Positions 8,350 to 18,218 of a stretch of 64,000 nucleotides of DNA are shown here, piece by piece; positions within the stretch are counted from its first letter, which is position 1, and each line of letters starts with the position of its first letter. Source of the stretch: Arhodomonas sp052060015 (lineage in GTDB: Bacteria; Pseudomonadota; Gammaproteobacteria; Nitrococcales; Nitrococcaceae). A program made the translations under genes and the position numbers. The stretch lies in contig NZ_JBPODZ010000004.1 in NCBI RefSeq assembly GCF_052060015.1, positions 1 through 64,000 on the forward strand, given 5' to 3'. The notes below the pieces were generated by a model that worked only from the letters and a program-made list of their open reading frames with translations, was not told the origin of the DNA and made no database searches.

Positions 8350-8502
8350 CTACTGGTAGCCTGTTTCCGTTGCTAGCGGCATTGGCCGCCAGGTGTTGCC
8401 CATGCGGTTGATGTAGGTGCCACTGGCGCAGTACGGCTTGCAACCCACGATGCACCCGCAGTGCTGGCCGTCCAGGTCTCGCACCAGCCGCCATAATCCC
8501 AT
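8350..8502 (-). CDS. Possible small cysteine-rich protein (50 residues)
   Basis: A 50-codon frame starts at ATG 8502, with AGGGGA eight bases upstream, and ends at TAG 8350. It encodes a protein with a compact cluster HCGCIVGCKPYC (Cys15, 17, 21, 25) and a Trp- and Tyr-containing tail. There is no signal peptide. It converges on the secreted-protein gene with an 8-base gap. The Cys spacing could bind a metal or form disulfides. I do not recognise a family. The rest of the 8342-8733 gap shows no other convincing gene. Confidence 0.4.
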   Translation of the reverse strand: MGLWRLVRDLDGQHCGCIVGCKPYCASGTYINRMGNTWRPMPLATETGYQ

Positions 8503-8733
8503 TGTTCAATCCCCTGTCCTGGAGGTGGGTGCGCGGGCGCCTTACGACCGTAGCCCATGGCGGGTTTACTGCCGCGGGTGGCGGTCAGCCCGGCGTGCCC
8601 GCTCCTGGTGCGCCGATTGCACCAGAACGCGGCAATCACCGTCCCCTTCGCGGGGGTATCCCTGTTTCCCGGACACTGGTACGGATCGTGCACGCCACGT
8701 TTGGCGAATCCATTCGTAGCAGGGACCCCGAAA

Positions 8734-9315
8734 ATGGCGTACCGGACGCTTCCCTTTCTGCCGATACTGTTGTGGACGCCTATGGTCGCCGCGCACAGCG
8801 GTGACGGTGTGGCCGGTTTCGCAGCGGGCTTTGCCCACCCCTGGACCGGTGTCGATCACCTGCTGGCCATGCTCGCCGTGGGTGTGGTGGCGGCGATCCG
8901 GAATACGCGGCCATGGCTACTGCCGCTGATATTCGTGTGCGGCATGGCGCTCGGCGCAGTGCTCGGCCATGCCACCGGCGCCTCGCCGCTGGCGGAATGG
9001 GGCATCGCCGCGTCCCTGATAGTCCTCGGGGCAGCGGTGGCCGTGTATCGGCGGTTACCCGGCCTGGCGGGGCCGGCGCTGGTGGTCGCCGCCGCGATGG
9101 CCCACGGTCACGCCCACGGCGTCGAGGCCGGCGCCGCCGTCGATTGGGCCGGCTATGGGGCGGGCATGCTGTTGGCCACCGCGGTGCTGCATGCCCTCGG
9201 TGTGGCCCTGGGTGCACTCGGGCGCGCCAGCCTGCCCGTGGCCACCGGCCTGCGCATCGCCGGTGCCGGGACCGCCGTCGTGGGCACCCTTGCCGTCGCC
9301 GGCCTGATCGGATGA
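8734..9315 (+). CDS. ureJ: HupE/UreJ-family membrane protein
   Basis: The 193-residue protein has a signal-like first segment ending near VAAHSG and about six further membrane segments. It carries the HupE/UreJ metal-site motif HPWTGVDHLLAML after the first segment and a later AHGHAHG motif. Members are nickel or cobalt permeases or accessory proteins. Sitting first in the urease operon, it probably brings nickel to the cell for urease maturation. ATG 8734 has AGGGA upstream and places the signal segment correctly; the frame is open to 8557. Its stop overlaps the ureD start. Confidence 0.85.
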   Translation: MAYRTLPFLPILLWTPMVAAHSGDGVAGFAAGFAHPWTGVDHLLAMLAVGVVAAIRNTRPWLLPLIFVCGMALGAVLGHATGASPLAEWGIAASLIVLGAAVAVYRRLPGLAGPALVVAAAMAHGHAHGVEAGAAVDWAGYGAGMLLATAVLHALGVALGALGRASLPVATGLRIAGAGTAVVGTLAVAGLIG

Positions 9316-10142
9316 GTGCAGCCGTTGCGGAAAGCCCTGGCTGGCGTGCGTCCCTGGAGCTCGGCTTCGGCCCCCTGGGCGGGCGTACGGTGCCGACGCA
9401 CCGGCGGCATTCGGGGCCCCTTCGCGTGCAGAAGGCCTTTCACCCGGAGCCGGGCGTCTGCCACAGCTACATCGTCCATCCCCCGGGCGGGGTGGTGGGC
9501 GGCGATCGGCTGAATACCACGGTGGACGTGAACCCGGGCGCGCATGCGCTGATCACGACACCGGGTGCCACGAAGTTCTATCGCAGTGCGGGGCCGGTGG
9601 CCTGCCAGCGCCAGAGCCTGCGGGTAGCCGCCGGCGCCACCCTGGAGTGGCTGCCCCTGGAGCAGATCGTCTTCGACGGTGCCCAGGTCGAGGCGAACCT
9701 GCTCGTGGAGTTGGAGGCGGGCGCGCGTTTCATCGGCTGGGAGCTCACCTGCCTCGGGCGTCCGGCCGCGGCCGCACCCTTCCGCAGCGGCCGTTTCGAT
9801 GCCTGGATGCAGCTGCATCGCGATGGGGTGCCGTTGCTCCACGAACGCAGCGATTATGCCGCGGGCAGCGACTTGCTACGCGCGCCGTGGGGGCTCAATG
9901 GCGCGTCCGCGAGCGGCTTCCTGCTGGCCACTGGTGCCGATGATGAGGCGGTGGCCGCTGTCCGGGGCGTGATCCCCACGGCGGCCCGCGCCGGGGTCAC
10001 TCGGCTGGACGAGCTGTTGGTATTGCGTTGGCTCGGGACGAACGCCGAGGCCGGGGCGCGTCTCCTGCGGGCGGCATGGGCCGTCCTGCGCCCCCGGCTG
10101 TTGGGCCGTGATCCCCACGAGCCCCGGATCTGGAGGACATGA
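9312..10142 (+). CDS. ureD: Urease accessory protein UreD
   Basis: The 276-residue protein shows the UreD/UreH pattern: LELGFGPLGGRT near the N-terminus, then HSYIVHPPGGVVGGDRL and TTPGATKFYRS. It is the scaffold that docks UreF and UreG onto apo-urease and channels nickel to the active site. The ATG at 9312 overlaps the ureJ stop, which fixes the start; the frame is open further upstream but lies inside ureJ. Length and order match ureD in the common ureDABC operons. Confidence 0.93.
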   Translation: MSAAVAESPGWRASLELGFGPLGGRTVPTHRRHSGPLRVQKAFHPEPGVCHSYIVHPPGGVVGGDRLNTTVDVNPGAHALITTPGATKFYRSAGPVACQRQSLRVAAGATLEWLPLEQIVFDGAQVEANLLVELEAGARFIGWELTCLGRPAAAAPFRSGRFDAWMQLHRDGVPLLHERSDYAAGSDLLRAPWGLNGASASGFLLATGADDEAVAAVRGVIPTAARAGVTRLDELLVLRWLGTNAEAGARLLRAAWAVLRPRLLGRDPHEPRIWRT

Positions 10143-10145
10143 ACG

Positions 10146-10448
10146 GTGGAGCTGACACCACGGGAAAAGGACAAGCTGATGCTGGCTACCGCGGCCATCG
10201 TGGCGGAGCGCCGCCTCGCCCGGGGGGTGCGGCTCAATTACCCCGAGGCGATGGCCTATATCGCCAACGCCATCGTCGAGGGGGCCCGGGATGGGCGCAG
10301 CGTCGCCGAGCTGATGAGCGAGGGGACGCGCCTGCTCGGCCGCGAGCAGGTGATGGACGGTATCCCGGAGATGCTTCGCGAGGTGCAGGTGGAGGCCACC
10401 TTTCCTGACGGCACCAAGCTGGTGACCGTCCACGACCCCATCAGCTGA
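10146..10448 (+). CDS. ureA: Urease gamma subunit
   Basis: The 100-residue protein starts at GTG 10146, three bases after the ureD stop. It is the full family length, with the characteristic LTPREKDKL start, LNYPEAMAYI and a VEATFPDGTKLVTVH end. It is the small structural subunit of the cytoplasmic (UreABC)3 urease, which hydrolyses urea to ammonia and carbamate. Confidence 0.97.
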   Translation: MELTPREKDKLMLATAAIVAERRLARGVRLNYPEAMAYIANAIVEGARDGRSVAELMSEGTRLLGREQVMDGIPEMLREVQVEATFPDGTKLVTVHDPIS

Positions 10449-10534
10449 GCACGAACACGAGACCCCCGCGTGCCGGTTCGGCAAGGCCATGCGTGCCCTT
10501 TCACCGGCAGCAGGACGAGGGAGGCGAAACAGTC

Positions 10535-10839
10535 ATGAACCCAGGTGAGATCATCCCCGCCGCCGGCGGGATCGAGCTCAACGCCGGCCGGGAGCTGCGG
10601 ACCCTGACGGTGGCCAACACCGGCGACCGCCCGGTACAGGTGGGCTCCCACTATCACTTCCATGAGGCGAATCCGGCGCTGGATTTCGACCGTTCCCAGG
10701 CCTACGGCTTCCGGCTCGACATCCCGGCGGGGACAGCGGTGCGCTTCGAGCCCGGGCAGTCACGCACTGTGCAGCTGGTCGCCTACGCCGGTGCGCGGCG
10801 GGTGATCGGTTTCCGTGGGGCCGTAATGGGGGATCTGCA

Positions 10840-10843
<4 letters not shown>
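10535..10843 (+). CDS. ureB: Urease beta subunit
   Basis: The 102-residue protein begins MNPGEIIPA and contains VGSHYHFHEANPAL and the RFEPGQSRTVQLV segment typical of UreB. ATG 10535 has GAGGCG upstream and matches the family start; the frame extends to 10493 without support. An 86-base gap separates it from ureA, and its stop overlaps the ureC start. Confidence 0.97.
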
Positions 10844-12543
<1,700 letters not shown>

Positions 12544-12569
12544 ACGTCAGACGGGGTAATGAAGGAGTA

Positions 12570-13025
12570 ATGGCCTTGATCGAGCTCATCGAGCGGCGCG
12601 AGGACCACCCGGAGGTGCAGGGCATGCTGACGCTGCCGTTCGAGACCCGGCAGAAGAGCCGGTTCCGGGCGCGCCTGGACGACGGCCGGGAAGCGGGGGT
12701 CTATCTGCCCCGTGGCACGGTGCTGCGCGACGGTGACCGCCTGGTGGCGGCGGATGGCCTGGTGGTGCGGGTCACCGCTGCCGCCGAGCCGGTGACCACA
12801 GTGCGCAGTGACGACCCCTGGGCCCTGGCCCGGGCCGCCTACCACCTGGGCAACCGCCACGTGCCGCTGCAAGTGGGGCGCGGGTGGCTGCGCTACCGTC
12901 AGGATCACGTCCTCGACGCCATGATGGCCGGGCTGCGGATGCGGATCACGGTGGAGGCCGCCCCCTTCGAGCCGGAGGCCGGCGCCTACGGCCACGGCCA
13001 TCACCGCCACCACGACCATGCCTGA
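12570..13025 (+). CDS. ureE: Urease accessory protein UreE, nickel chaperone
   Basis: The 151-residue protein has an N-terminal peptide-binding domain (1-75) and a C-terminal metal-binding domain. Its tail, GHGHHRHHDHA, is the classic nickel-binding His cluster. UreE delivers nickel to UreG and the UreDF complex. It starts 26 bases after ureC with GGAG upstream and overlaps ureF by 8 bases. Confidence 0.95.
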   Translation: MALIELIERREDHPEVQGMLTLPFETRQKSRFRARLDDGREAGVYLPRGTVLRDGDRLVAADGLVVRVTAAAEPVTTVRSDDPWALARAAYHLGNRHVPLQVGRGWLRYRQDHVLDAMMAGLRMRITVEAAPFEPEAGAYGHGHHRHHDHA

Positions 13026-13689
13026 GCAGCGGACCCTGCGCTTGTGGCAGCTCATCAGCCCCACGCTGCCGGTGGGGGCGTACGCCTACTCGGCGGGACT
13101 GGAGACCGCGGTGGCCGATGGCCGGGTGTCTGACGCCCCATCGCTGGCGGACTGGCTCGCCGGGCAGTCGTGGGGGGTGCTCGCGAAGGTGGACCTGCCC
13201 GTGCTCCTGCGCCTGATGGCCGCCTGGGAGGCCGGGGATCGGGAAGCCGTGGGCTATTGGACCCAGTGGCTGCGCGCTGCCCGTGAGACCGCGGAGCTCC
13301 GCGCCGAGGACGAGCACATGGGCCGGGCGCTGGCCCGGCTGCTTGCCGCACTCGGGGAGGCCGACGCCGGCAGCTGGGATGCACCGGGTCATGCCAGCTG
13401 GGCGACCCTGTTCGCCCTGGCGGCGAGCCGCTGGGACATCCCGCCGGAGGAGGCGGCGGCCGGTTATCTCTGGGCCTGGCTGGAGAATCAGGTGGCCGCC
13501 GGCGTCAAGCTCATCCCCTTGGGCCAGACGGTAGGGCAGGCCGTGCTTTTCGAGCTGGCGGCGATGCTGCCCGAGGTGGTGGGCTCCGCCGGCGCCCTGG
13601 CCGACGGTGCCCTCGGGGCCGCGGCGCCGGGGCTGGCCATCGCGAGCAGTCGTCACGAGACCCAATACACGCGCTTGTTCCGCAGCTGA
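13018..13689 (+). CDS. ureF: Urease accessory protein UreF
   Basis: The 223-residue, mostly helical protein has the UreF signature LISPTLPVGAYAYSAGLE near the N-terminus. UreF bridges UreD and UreG and controls UreG GTPase activity during nickel insertion. The ATG at 13018 lies inside the end of ureE, consistent with translational coupling. Confidence 0.95.
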   Translation: MPEQRTLRLWQLISPTLPVGAYAYSAGLETAVADGRVSDAPSLADWLAGQSWGVLAKVDLPVLLRLMAAWEAGDREAVGYWTQWLRAARETAELRAEDEHMGRALARLLAALGEADAGSWDAPGHASWATLFALAASRWDIPPEEAAAGYLWAWLENQVAAGVKLIPLGQTVGQAVLFELAAMLPEVVGSAGALADGALGAAAPGLAIASSRHETQYTRLFRS

Positions 13690-13706
13690 AAACGGAGGCC
13701 CGACAT

Positions 13707-14339
13707 ATGAACCCGAAAGACCCCCTGCGCATCGGCATCGGTGGACCGGTGGGTTCCGGCAAGACCGCCCTGACCCTCGCCCTGTGCCGGGCGCTGCGGG
13801 AGCGCTTTTCCCTGGCCGTGGTCACCAACGACATCTACACTCGGGAGGACGCGGAGTTCCTCACACACCACCACGCCCTGCCGGAGGGTCGGATCGTCGG
13901 GGTGGAGACCGGGGGGTGCCCCCATACCGCCATCCGCGAGGACGCCTCCATGAACCTCACCGCCGTGGCGGACCTGCAGGCACGCTTCCCCGACCTGGAT
14001 GCGGTGCTCATCGAATCCGGCGGCGACAATCTCTCGGCGACCTTCAGCCCTGAGCTCTCGGATCTGACGATCTACGTCATCGACGTCTCCGCCGGCGACA
14101 AGATCCCCCGCAAGGGCGGGCCGGGGATCACCGGCTCGGACTTGCTGGTGATCAACAAGACCGACCTCGCCCCCCACGTGGGTGCCTCCCTGGAAGTGAT
14201 GGAGCGCGACGCCCGGGCCATGCGCGGCGATCATCCCTTCGCCTTTACCAGCCTGGCGCGGGAGGAGGGGCTGACCGGCGTGATCAGCTTCATCCTCCGC
14301 GAGGGGATGCTCCAGGACGCCGCGGCTCCCACGGATTGA
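13707..14339 (+). CDS. ureG: Urease accessory protein UreG, GTPase
   Basis: The 210-residue SIMIBI-class GTPase has the P-loop GIGGPVGSGKTAL at residues 9-21, the nickel-binding Cys-Pro-His in GGCPHTAIRED and the NKTDLAPHVG guanine-specificity motif. It hydrolyses GTP to drive nickel delivery to urease. It is the last gene of the ure operon and ends four bases before the convergent receptor gene. No obvious terminator separates the two. Confidence 0.97.
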   Translation: MNPKDPLRIGIGGPVGSGKTALTLALCRALRERFSLAVVTNDIYTREDAEFLTHHHALPEGRIVGVETGGCPHTAIREDASMNLTAVADLQARFPDLDAVLIESGGDNLSATFSPELSDLTIYVIDVSAGDKIPRKGGPGITGSDLLVINKTDLAPHVGASLEVMERDARAMRGDHPFAFTSLAREEGLTGVISFILREGMLQDAAAPTD

Positions 14340-14343
14340 GGAT

Positions 14344-16467
14344 CTACCAGTCGATCTCGTAGGCCAGACCAACGCTCCTGCCGGGCCCCTTGGCGAAGGC
14401 CGTGGGGATGTTGAAGGCCTGGTTGATTGCCGGGTGGTAGTCCTCGTTGAGGAGGTTGTTCACCGACACCACCATCGCCCCCGGGCCCAGGGAGAACCGG
14501 GACTGGGCACTGACCAGGGTGTAGCGCTCCACCTCGCCGAGGCCGAAACCGGTGGAGTCCGAGGGGCTGCCGGCATCGAACTTGTCGCGGTTGCCCACGT
14601 GCATGACCTGTAGCCGATTGCGCCAGTCCTCGCGGGGCCGGTGTTCCACATAGGCGGTGAGCTTCAGGGGAGCGATGCGGGTGCCGTCGAGCCGGGTCTT
14701 GTCACCGCTGGCGTTTCGGCGCTGGCCGTCCGCCCAGCTGGCGGTGCCGCCGACGTGCCAACGGCCGCTGACCACGTAGTCCGCGGTGGCCTCCACGCCC
14801 CAGACCTCCTCACTGAACTTGCGGATGCGGAGGTCGTCATCAAAGGTGGCGCCGCCGTCGGAGTCACTGTAGAAGACCGCGGCCGAGGCCTGCAGCCGGC
14901 TACCGTAGTAGCGCACCCCTACCTCGTAGTTGTCCACCTTTTCGGCATCGCTCTCGAAGTCCTCGGCATCGAGCGTCTCGCCCGCGCCGAAGGAGCCGGC
15001 GTCACGGAGGACGCGCCCGAGGTCGGCCAGCGAGAACCCCTGGGAGAAGCTGGCGAACAGGTCCACCGAGTCATTGGCGAAGAACACAGCGCCAATGTTG
15101 AACAACGTTTCGTCGTAGTCCAGCGTGCCGCCGCGCACGGTGTTGCCGTTGACGTTCTCGGCCACGGTTTCGGTGTCGACGCTGATACGCTCGTGGCGCA
15201 ACCCGCCGCGAAGCAGCGCCCGCTCGCCGACCGGCAGCTCCAGCTCGGCGAAACCGGCCAACGCCGACTGATCCATGGCCGGCGTGTCCGAGCGCCCGTC
15301 GCCGCCGAAGCGTTCCGGCGTGGTCTCGTCCGTGAGGTAGTCCGCGCCCCACGTGATTTTTGCCCCTTGCTGGAGCGCCGGCAGCGGGGTGTCCACGGTG
15401 GTCCGGGCCCCGAGCTTCTCCGAAGCGATCTCGCCCTGCTTGAATCCCGGGAACTTGGGGAAGATGACCGAGAGGTCGCCGTAGTAGGCCTTGGCGCGGA
15501 CGCTGCTGCCCAGGACGTCGGCATGGCGGTAGCTGACGCTGGCGGTGGTGTTCTCGGTGCCCGGGTCGGCGATCGGCCGGCTGTCGGCGGGTGCCTCGGA
15601 CAGCGGCAGCGCAGGGGTGCGCCCGTCCTCCAGGCTTTGGGCGAACGTGTAGTCGCTGTCCTGCTCGTTGTCGAGGTGGTTGACCATGACCTCCACGCGC
15701 TGGCGGCCGCCGTCGAAGTCATAGCCGGTCTTCGCGAGCAGTCCATACTCGCGGCTATCGGCGAACCCGCCCTGGGTGCCGAGGGGGTCCGGTGGGATGC
15801 GTTCCCCCTCGGCGTCGAAGCGGCCACCGCGGTTGACGAAGGACCCTGAGACCACGTAGTCCCAATTGCCCTGCCTGCCGGAGAAGTGCTGCTCCAGCTC
15901 GTAGTCCTGGGAGTCGTCGAAATGCTCGGTGGAAAAGCGCGTGCCGACCCGGCTTTTCGCCTCGAAGCGCGTGTCGGCGGCCTCTCGGGTGATGATGTTG
16001 ACTGCGCCCCCCGCCGCGCCGAAGCCGTAGACGGCGGTCCCACCACGGATCACCTCGATGCGTTCGATGGAGGAGGGGGCGATGGTGTTGAGGTCCCGAG
16101 AGGCGTCGCGCAGGGGCGTGGACTGGGGGATGCCGTCGATGAGCACGAGAAAGCTGCGTCCGCGCAACGTCTGGCCGAAGTTGGTGACCGCCTCGGTGCT
16201 GGGCGCGAGCCCCGGCACCGTGTTGGCGAGGATGGAGGAGAGGTTGCGGTCCATGGCCGCCTGCTCCTCGATGGCCTGCCGGTCCACCACCGTTATGGAG
16301 CGCGCGATCTCGGATACCGGTGTCTCTGTGCGCGTCCCGGAGACCACCACCGCATCCAGTCCGGCCTCGGGTGTCTCCGTTTGCGCTTGTGCCGGGCCGG
16401 CGGCGATCGCCAGTGCCAGGCCAAGCGGGGTGAACGGGGTGATGCCCGCGGCTGCCCTCGTGTTCAT
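14344..16467 (-). CDS. TonB-dependent ferric siderophore receptor
   Basis: The 707-residue outer-membrane protein has a signal peptide (about 1-29, ending AQAQ), a TonB-box-like DAVVVSGTR, and a plug domain (about 45-160) with RGRSFLVLIDG and IEVIRGGTAVYGFGAAGG. A 22-strand barrel follows, ending in a terminal aromatic residue (Trp). It is divergent from a FhuC-type ATPase and an FhuF-type reductase, so its ligand is probably a hydroxamate or citrate-hydroxamate siderophore of the aerobactin type. The exact ligand is inferred. Confidence 0.85.
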   Translation of the reverse strand: MNTRAAAGITPFTPLGLALAIAAGPAQAQTETPEAGLDAVVVSGTRTETPVSEIARSITVVDRQAIEEQAAMDRNLSSILANTVPGLAPSTEAVTNFGQTLRGRSFLVLIDGIPQSTPLRDASRDLNTIAPSSIERIEVIRGGTAVYGFGAAGGAVNIITREAADTRFEAKSRVGTRFSTEHFDDSQDYELEQHFSGRQGNWDYVVSGSFVNRGGRFDAEGERIPPDPLGTQGGFADSREYGLLAKTGYDFDGGRQRVEVMVNHLDNEQDSDYTFAQSLEDGRTPALPLSEAPADSRPIADPGTENTTASVSYRHADVLGSSVRAKAYYGDLSVIFPKFPGFKQGEIASEKLGARTTVDTPLPALQQGAKITWGADYLTDETTPERFGGDGRSDTPAMDQSALAGFAELELPVGERALLRGGLRHERISVDTETVAENVNGNTVRGGTLDYDETLFNIGAVFFANDSVDLFASFSQGFSLADLGRVLRDAGSFGAGETLDAEDFESDAEKVDNYEVGVRYYGSRLQASAAVFYSDSDGGATFDDDLRIRKFSEEVWGVEATADYVVSGRWHVGGTASWADGQRRNASGDKTRLDGTRIAPLKLTAYVEHRPREDWRNRLQVMHVGNRDKFDAGSPSDSTGFGLGEVERYTLVSAQSRFSLGPGAMVVSVNNLLNEDYHPAINQAFNIPTAFAKGPGRSVGLAYEIDW

Positions 16468-16539
16468 TGCTTCCCCTCTCTAATTGTCGAGTGTGTGCCG
16501 ATGCTGCGGGTGGTTCGCGCTTGGTTTTTTGCGGAGACT

Positions 16540-16558
16540 AATACGAGTCATTCGTGTT
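16540..16558. promoter_or_regulatory. Fur-box-like site between siderophore receptor and fhuC
   Basis: AATACGAGTCATTCGTGTT is a near-palindrome that agrees with the Fur consensus at many positions (compare AATGAGAATCATTCTCATT). It lies 73 bases upstream of the receptor start and 59 bases upstream of the divergent ATPase gene. Iron repression of both genes is the expected consequence. Confidence 0.55.
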
Positions 16559-16616
16559 TGCAACGAGAGTGAGTTCGGATTAGCCTCCCCCTGATGCAGT
16601 GTTCCAGGAGCGTGGG

Positions 16617-17423
16617 ATGGATCCTGTCCCCAACGACGAACCCGGTGTCGGTCCCCTGTTTCGGCTCGAGGGCGTGGGGTTTGGTGTCGACACGACGATG
16701 CTGCTCGAAGGGGTGGGCCTGAAACTGGAGGCGGGGCGGGTCTATGCCCTGATCGGCCACAACGGGTCGGGCAAATCCACCCTGCTGCGTGTGCTCGCCC
16801 GGCAGCAGTCCCCGACTGTTGGGCAAGTCCGCTACCGGGAGCGGCCCATCGGCGAGTGGTCCGCCGTCGCGTTCGCCCGGGAGGTGGGCTACCTGGCGCA
16901 GACCCCTCCGGCGGCGGTGGGACTGACGGTCGCCGAGCTCGCCGCCCTTGGCCGGTACCCGTGGCTCGGTGCCCTGCGGCGCCCCCGGAGAAGGGACCGG
17001 GAGAAGACCGCGGAGGCGCTTACGGTGACCGGCATGGAGCGATTCGCCGATCGGTCGGTGGCGAGTCTCTCCGGGGGGGAGGCGCAGCGTGCCTGGCTGG
17101 CGATGCTGGTGGCGCAGGAGACCCGCTGCATGCTGCTCGACGAGCCCATTTCCGCCCTGGATATCGCCCACCAGATGGAGATCATGGCCCTGATCCGGCG
17201 CCTTTGCCACGAGCGGGGCCTGACTATCGTCGTGGTCTTGCACGACGTCAACGTCGCCGCCCGTTTCTGTGACGAGCTCATTGCGCTGCGCCAGGGGCGG
17301 TTGCTCACCCGTGGCGCCCCGCGGGAGGTGGTGCAGCCGTCCGTGCTGGAGCGAATCTACGGTGTCCCCATGGGGGTGCTGCAGCATCCGGAGCGTGCGG
17401 TGCCCATCAGCTACGTGGGCTGA
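16617..17423 (+). CDS. fhuC: Iron-siderophore ABC transporter ATPase (FhuC/FecE type)
   Basis: The 268-residue ATPase has the Walker A motif GHNGSGKST, signature SLSGGEAQRAW, Walker B CMLLDEPISALD and switch His in VVVLHDVN. This is the layout of siderophore, heme and B12 importers. ATG 16617, seven bases after AGGAG, is preferred to the upstream GTG at 16599. It has no permease next to it; the FhuB-type permease and FhuD-type binding protein lie at 24.2-27.1 kb and are the likely partners. The fhuF-like gene begins three bases after its stop. Confidence 0.85.
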   Translation: MDPVPNDEPGVGPLFRLEGVGFGVDTTMLLEGVGLKLEAGRVYALIGHNGSGKSTLLRVLARQQSPTVGQVRYRERPIGEWSAVAFAREVGYLAQTPPAAVGLTVAELAALGRYPWLGALRRPRRRDREKTAEALTVTGMERFADRSVASLSGGEAQRAWLAMLVAQETRCMLLDEPISALDIAHQMEIMALIRRLCHERGLTIVVVLHDVNVAARFCDELIALRQGRLLTRGAPREVVQPSVLERIYGVPMGVLQHPERAVPISYVG

Positions 17424-17426
17424 GTC

Positions 17427-18149
17427 GTGTCCGGAGTGCGTGGCGGTGACGGTACGGGCTTGGCGGATACGCTGCCCCGCTGGCTGGGCACCCACTGGCC
17501 CGAGCTGGCCCCCATCCTGCAACCGACGCCCCGCCAGCCGGTTCCGGTGAACGCATTGTCGCGACCCGATGTGTTGACCCCGCTGCTTGAGCGCTATGGG
17601 GCAAGCTTTCCCGCCAGCGAGCACCGGGCGGCCACGTCGTTGTGGGCCCAGTGGTTTATCGGCCTGACCTGGCCGCCACTGATCGCCGGCATCGCCGTGG
17701 CGGGGCGTCTGCCGGCCGCTGAGCACCTGTCAGTGGCGATCTCGACGAGTTCCCGTCCCGAGGGGCTCCGACTCACCGGGGAGGGCCGGTGCGGTGCGCC
17801 GGGGGAGCTGCTCGCCGTCCTGGTGGGCGAGCTCACGGCACCGGTACTGGAGGCAGTTGCGCGGCAGGCCAGCCTCGCCCCGCGGGTCCTCTGGAACGTC
17901 GCGGCCAGCGTCGCTTCCTGGACGGCCGTGGAGCTCGAGCGGCGACTGCCCTTCGCTGCGGTGTGCGGCCTTGCGGCAATGCTCACCGCGGAGGCCTGGC
18001 CGGACGGCCAGGCCAACCCCATGGCCGGGGCGATCCGGCGTGCTGGCGACGGCTCCCGCAGGCGCCGCGTGTGCTGCCTGCGCTTCCGCCTGCCGACGAT
18101 TGCCGCCTGTGCCGACTGTCCGGTTTCCGCGCGGCTCGATTGCCCATAG
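17427..18149 (+). CDS. fhuF: FhuF-type ferric siderophore reductase
   Basis: The 240-residue protein has an FhuF-like body, with HRAATSLWAQWFIGLTWPPL near the middle. Its C-terminal CC-x10-C-x2-C motif (CCLRFRLPTIAACADC) is the unusual [2Fe-2S] site of the family. It reduces iron in imported siderophores in the cytoplasm, mainly hydroxamates. It starts at GTG 17427 directly behind fhuC, so it is probably co-transcribed with it and shares its iron control. Sequence outside the motif is poorly conserved in this family, so the C-terminal cluster carries most of the evidence. Confidence 0.83.
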   Translation: MSGVRGGDGTGLADTLPRWLGTHWPELAPILQPTPRQPVPVNALSRPDVLTPLLERYGASFPASEHRAATSLWAQWFIGLTWPPLIAGIAVAGRLPAAEHLSVAISTSSRPEGLRLTGEGRCGAPGELLAVLVGELTAPVLEAVARQASLAPRVLWNVAASVASWTAVELERRLPFAAVCGLAAMLTAEAWPDGQANPMAGAIRRAGDGSRRRRVCCLRFRLPTIAACADCPVSARLDCP

Positions 18150-18218
18150 ACTGTAACGCATTACGCCGGCTACCTTCGGGTACCCAATGACCGGCCACTA
18201 CAACGACAGAAGCGGTCT

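Noticed and set aside
8373..8693. 106-codon minus-strand frame in the gap before ureJ
   Set aside because: Low-complexity Thr/Ala-rich reading of the same DNA as the better-supported 50-codon cysteine frame, with no upstream ribosome-binding site.
14641..15849. Long plus-strand frame opposite the siderophore receptor
   Set aside because: It is antisense to a complete receptor gene and has no recognisable domain or ribosome-binding site.
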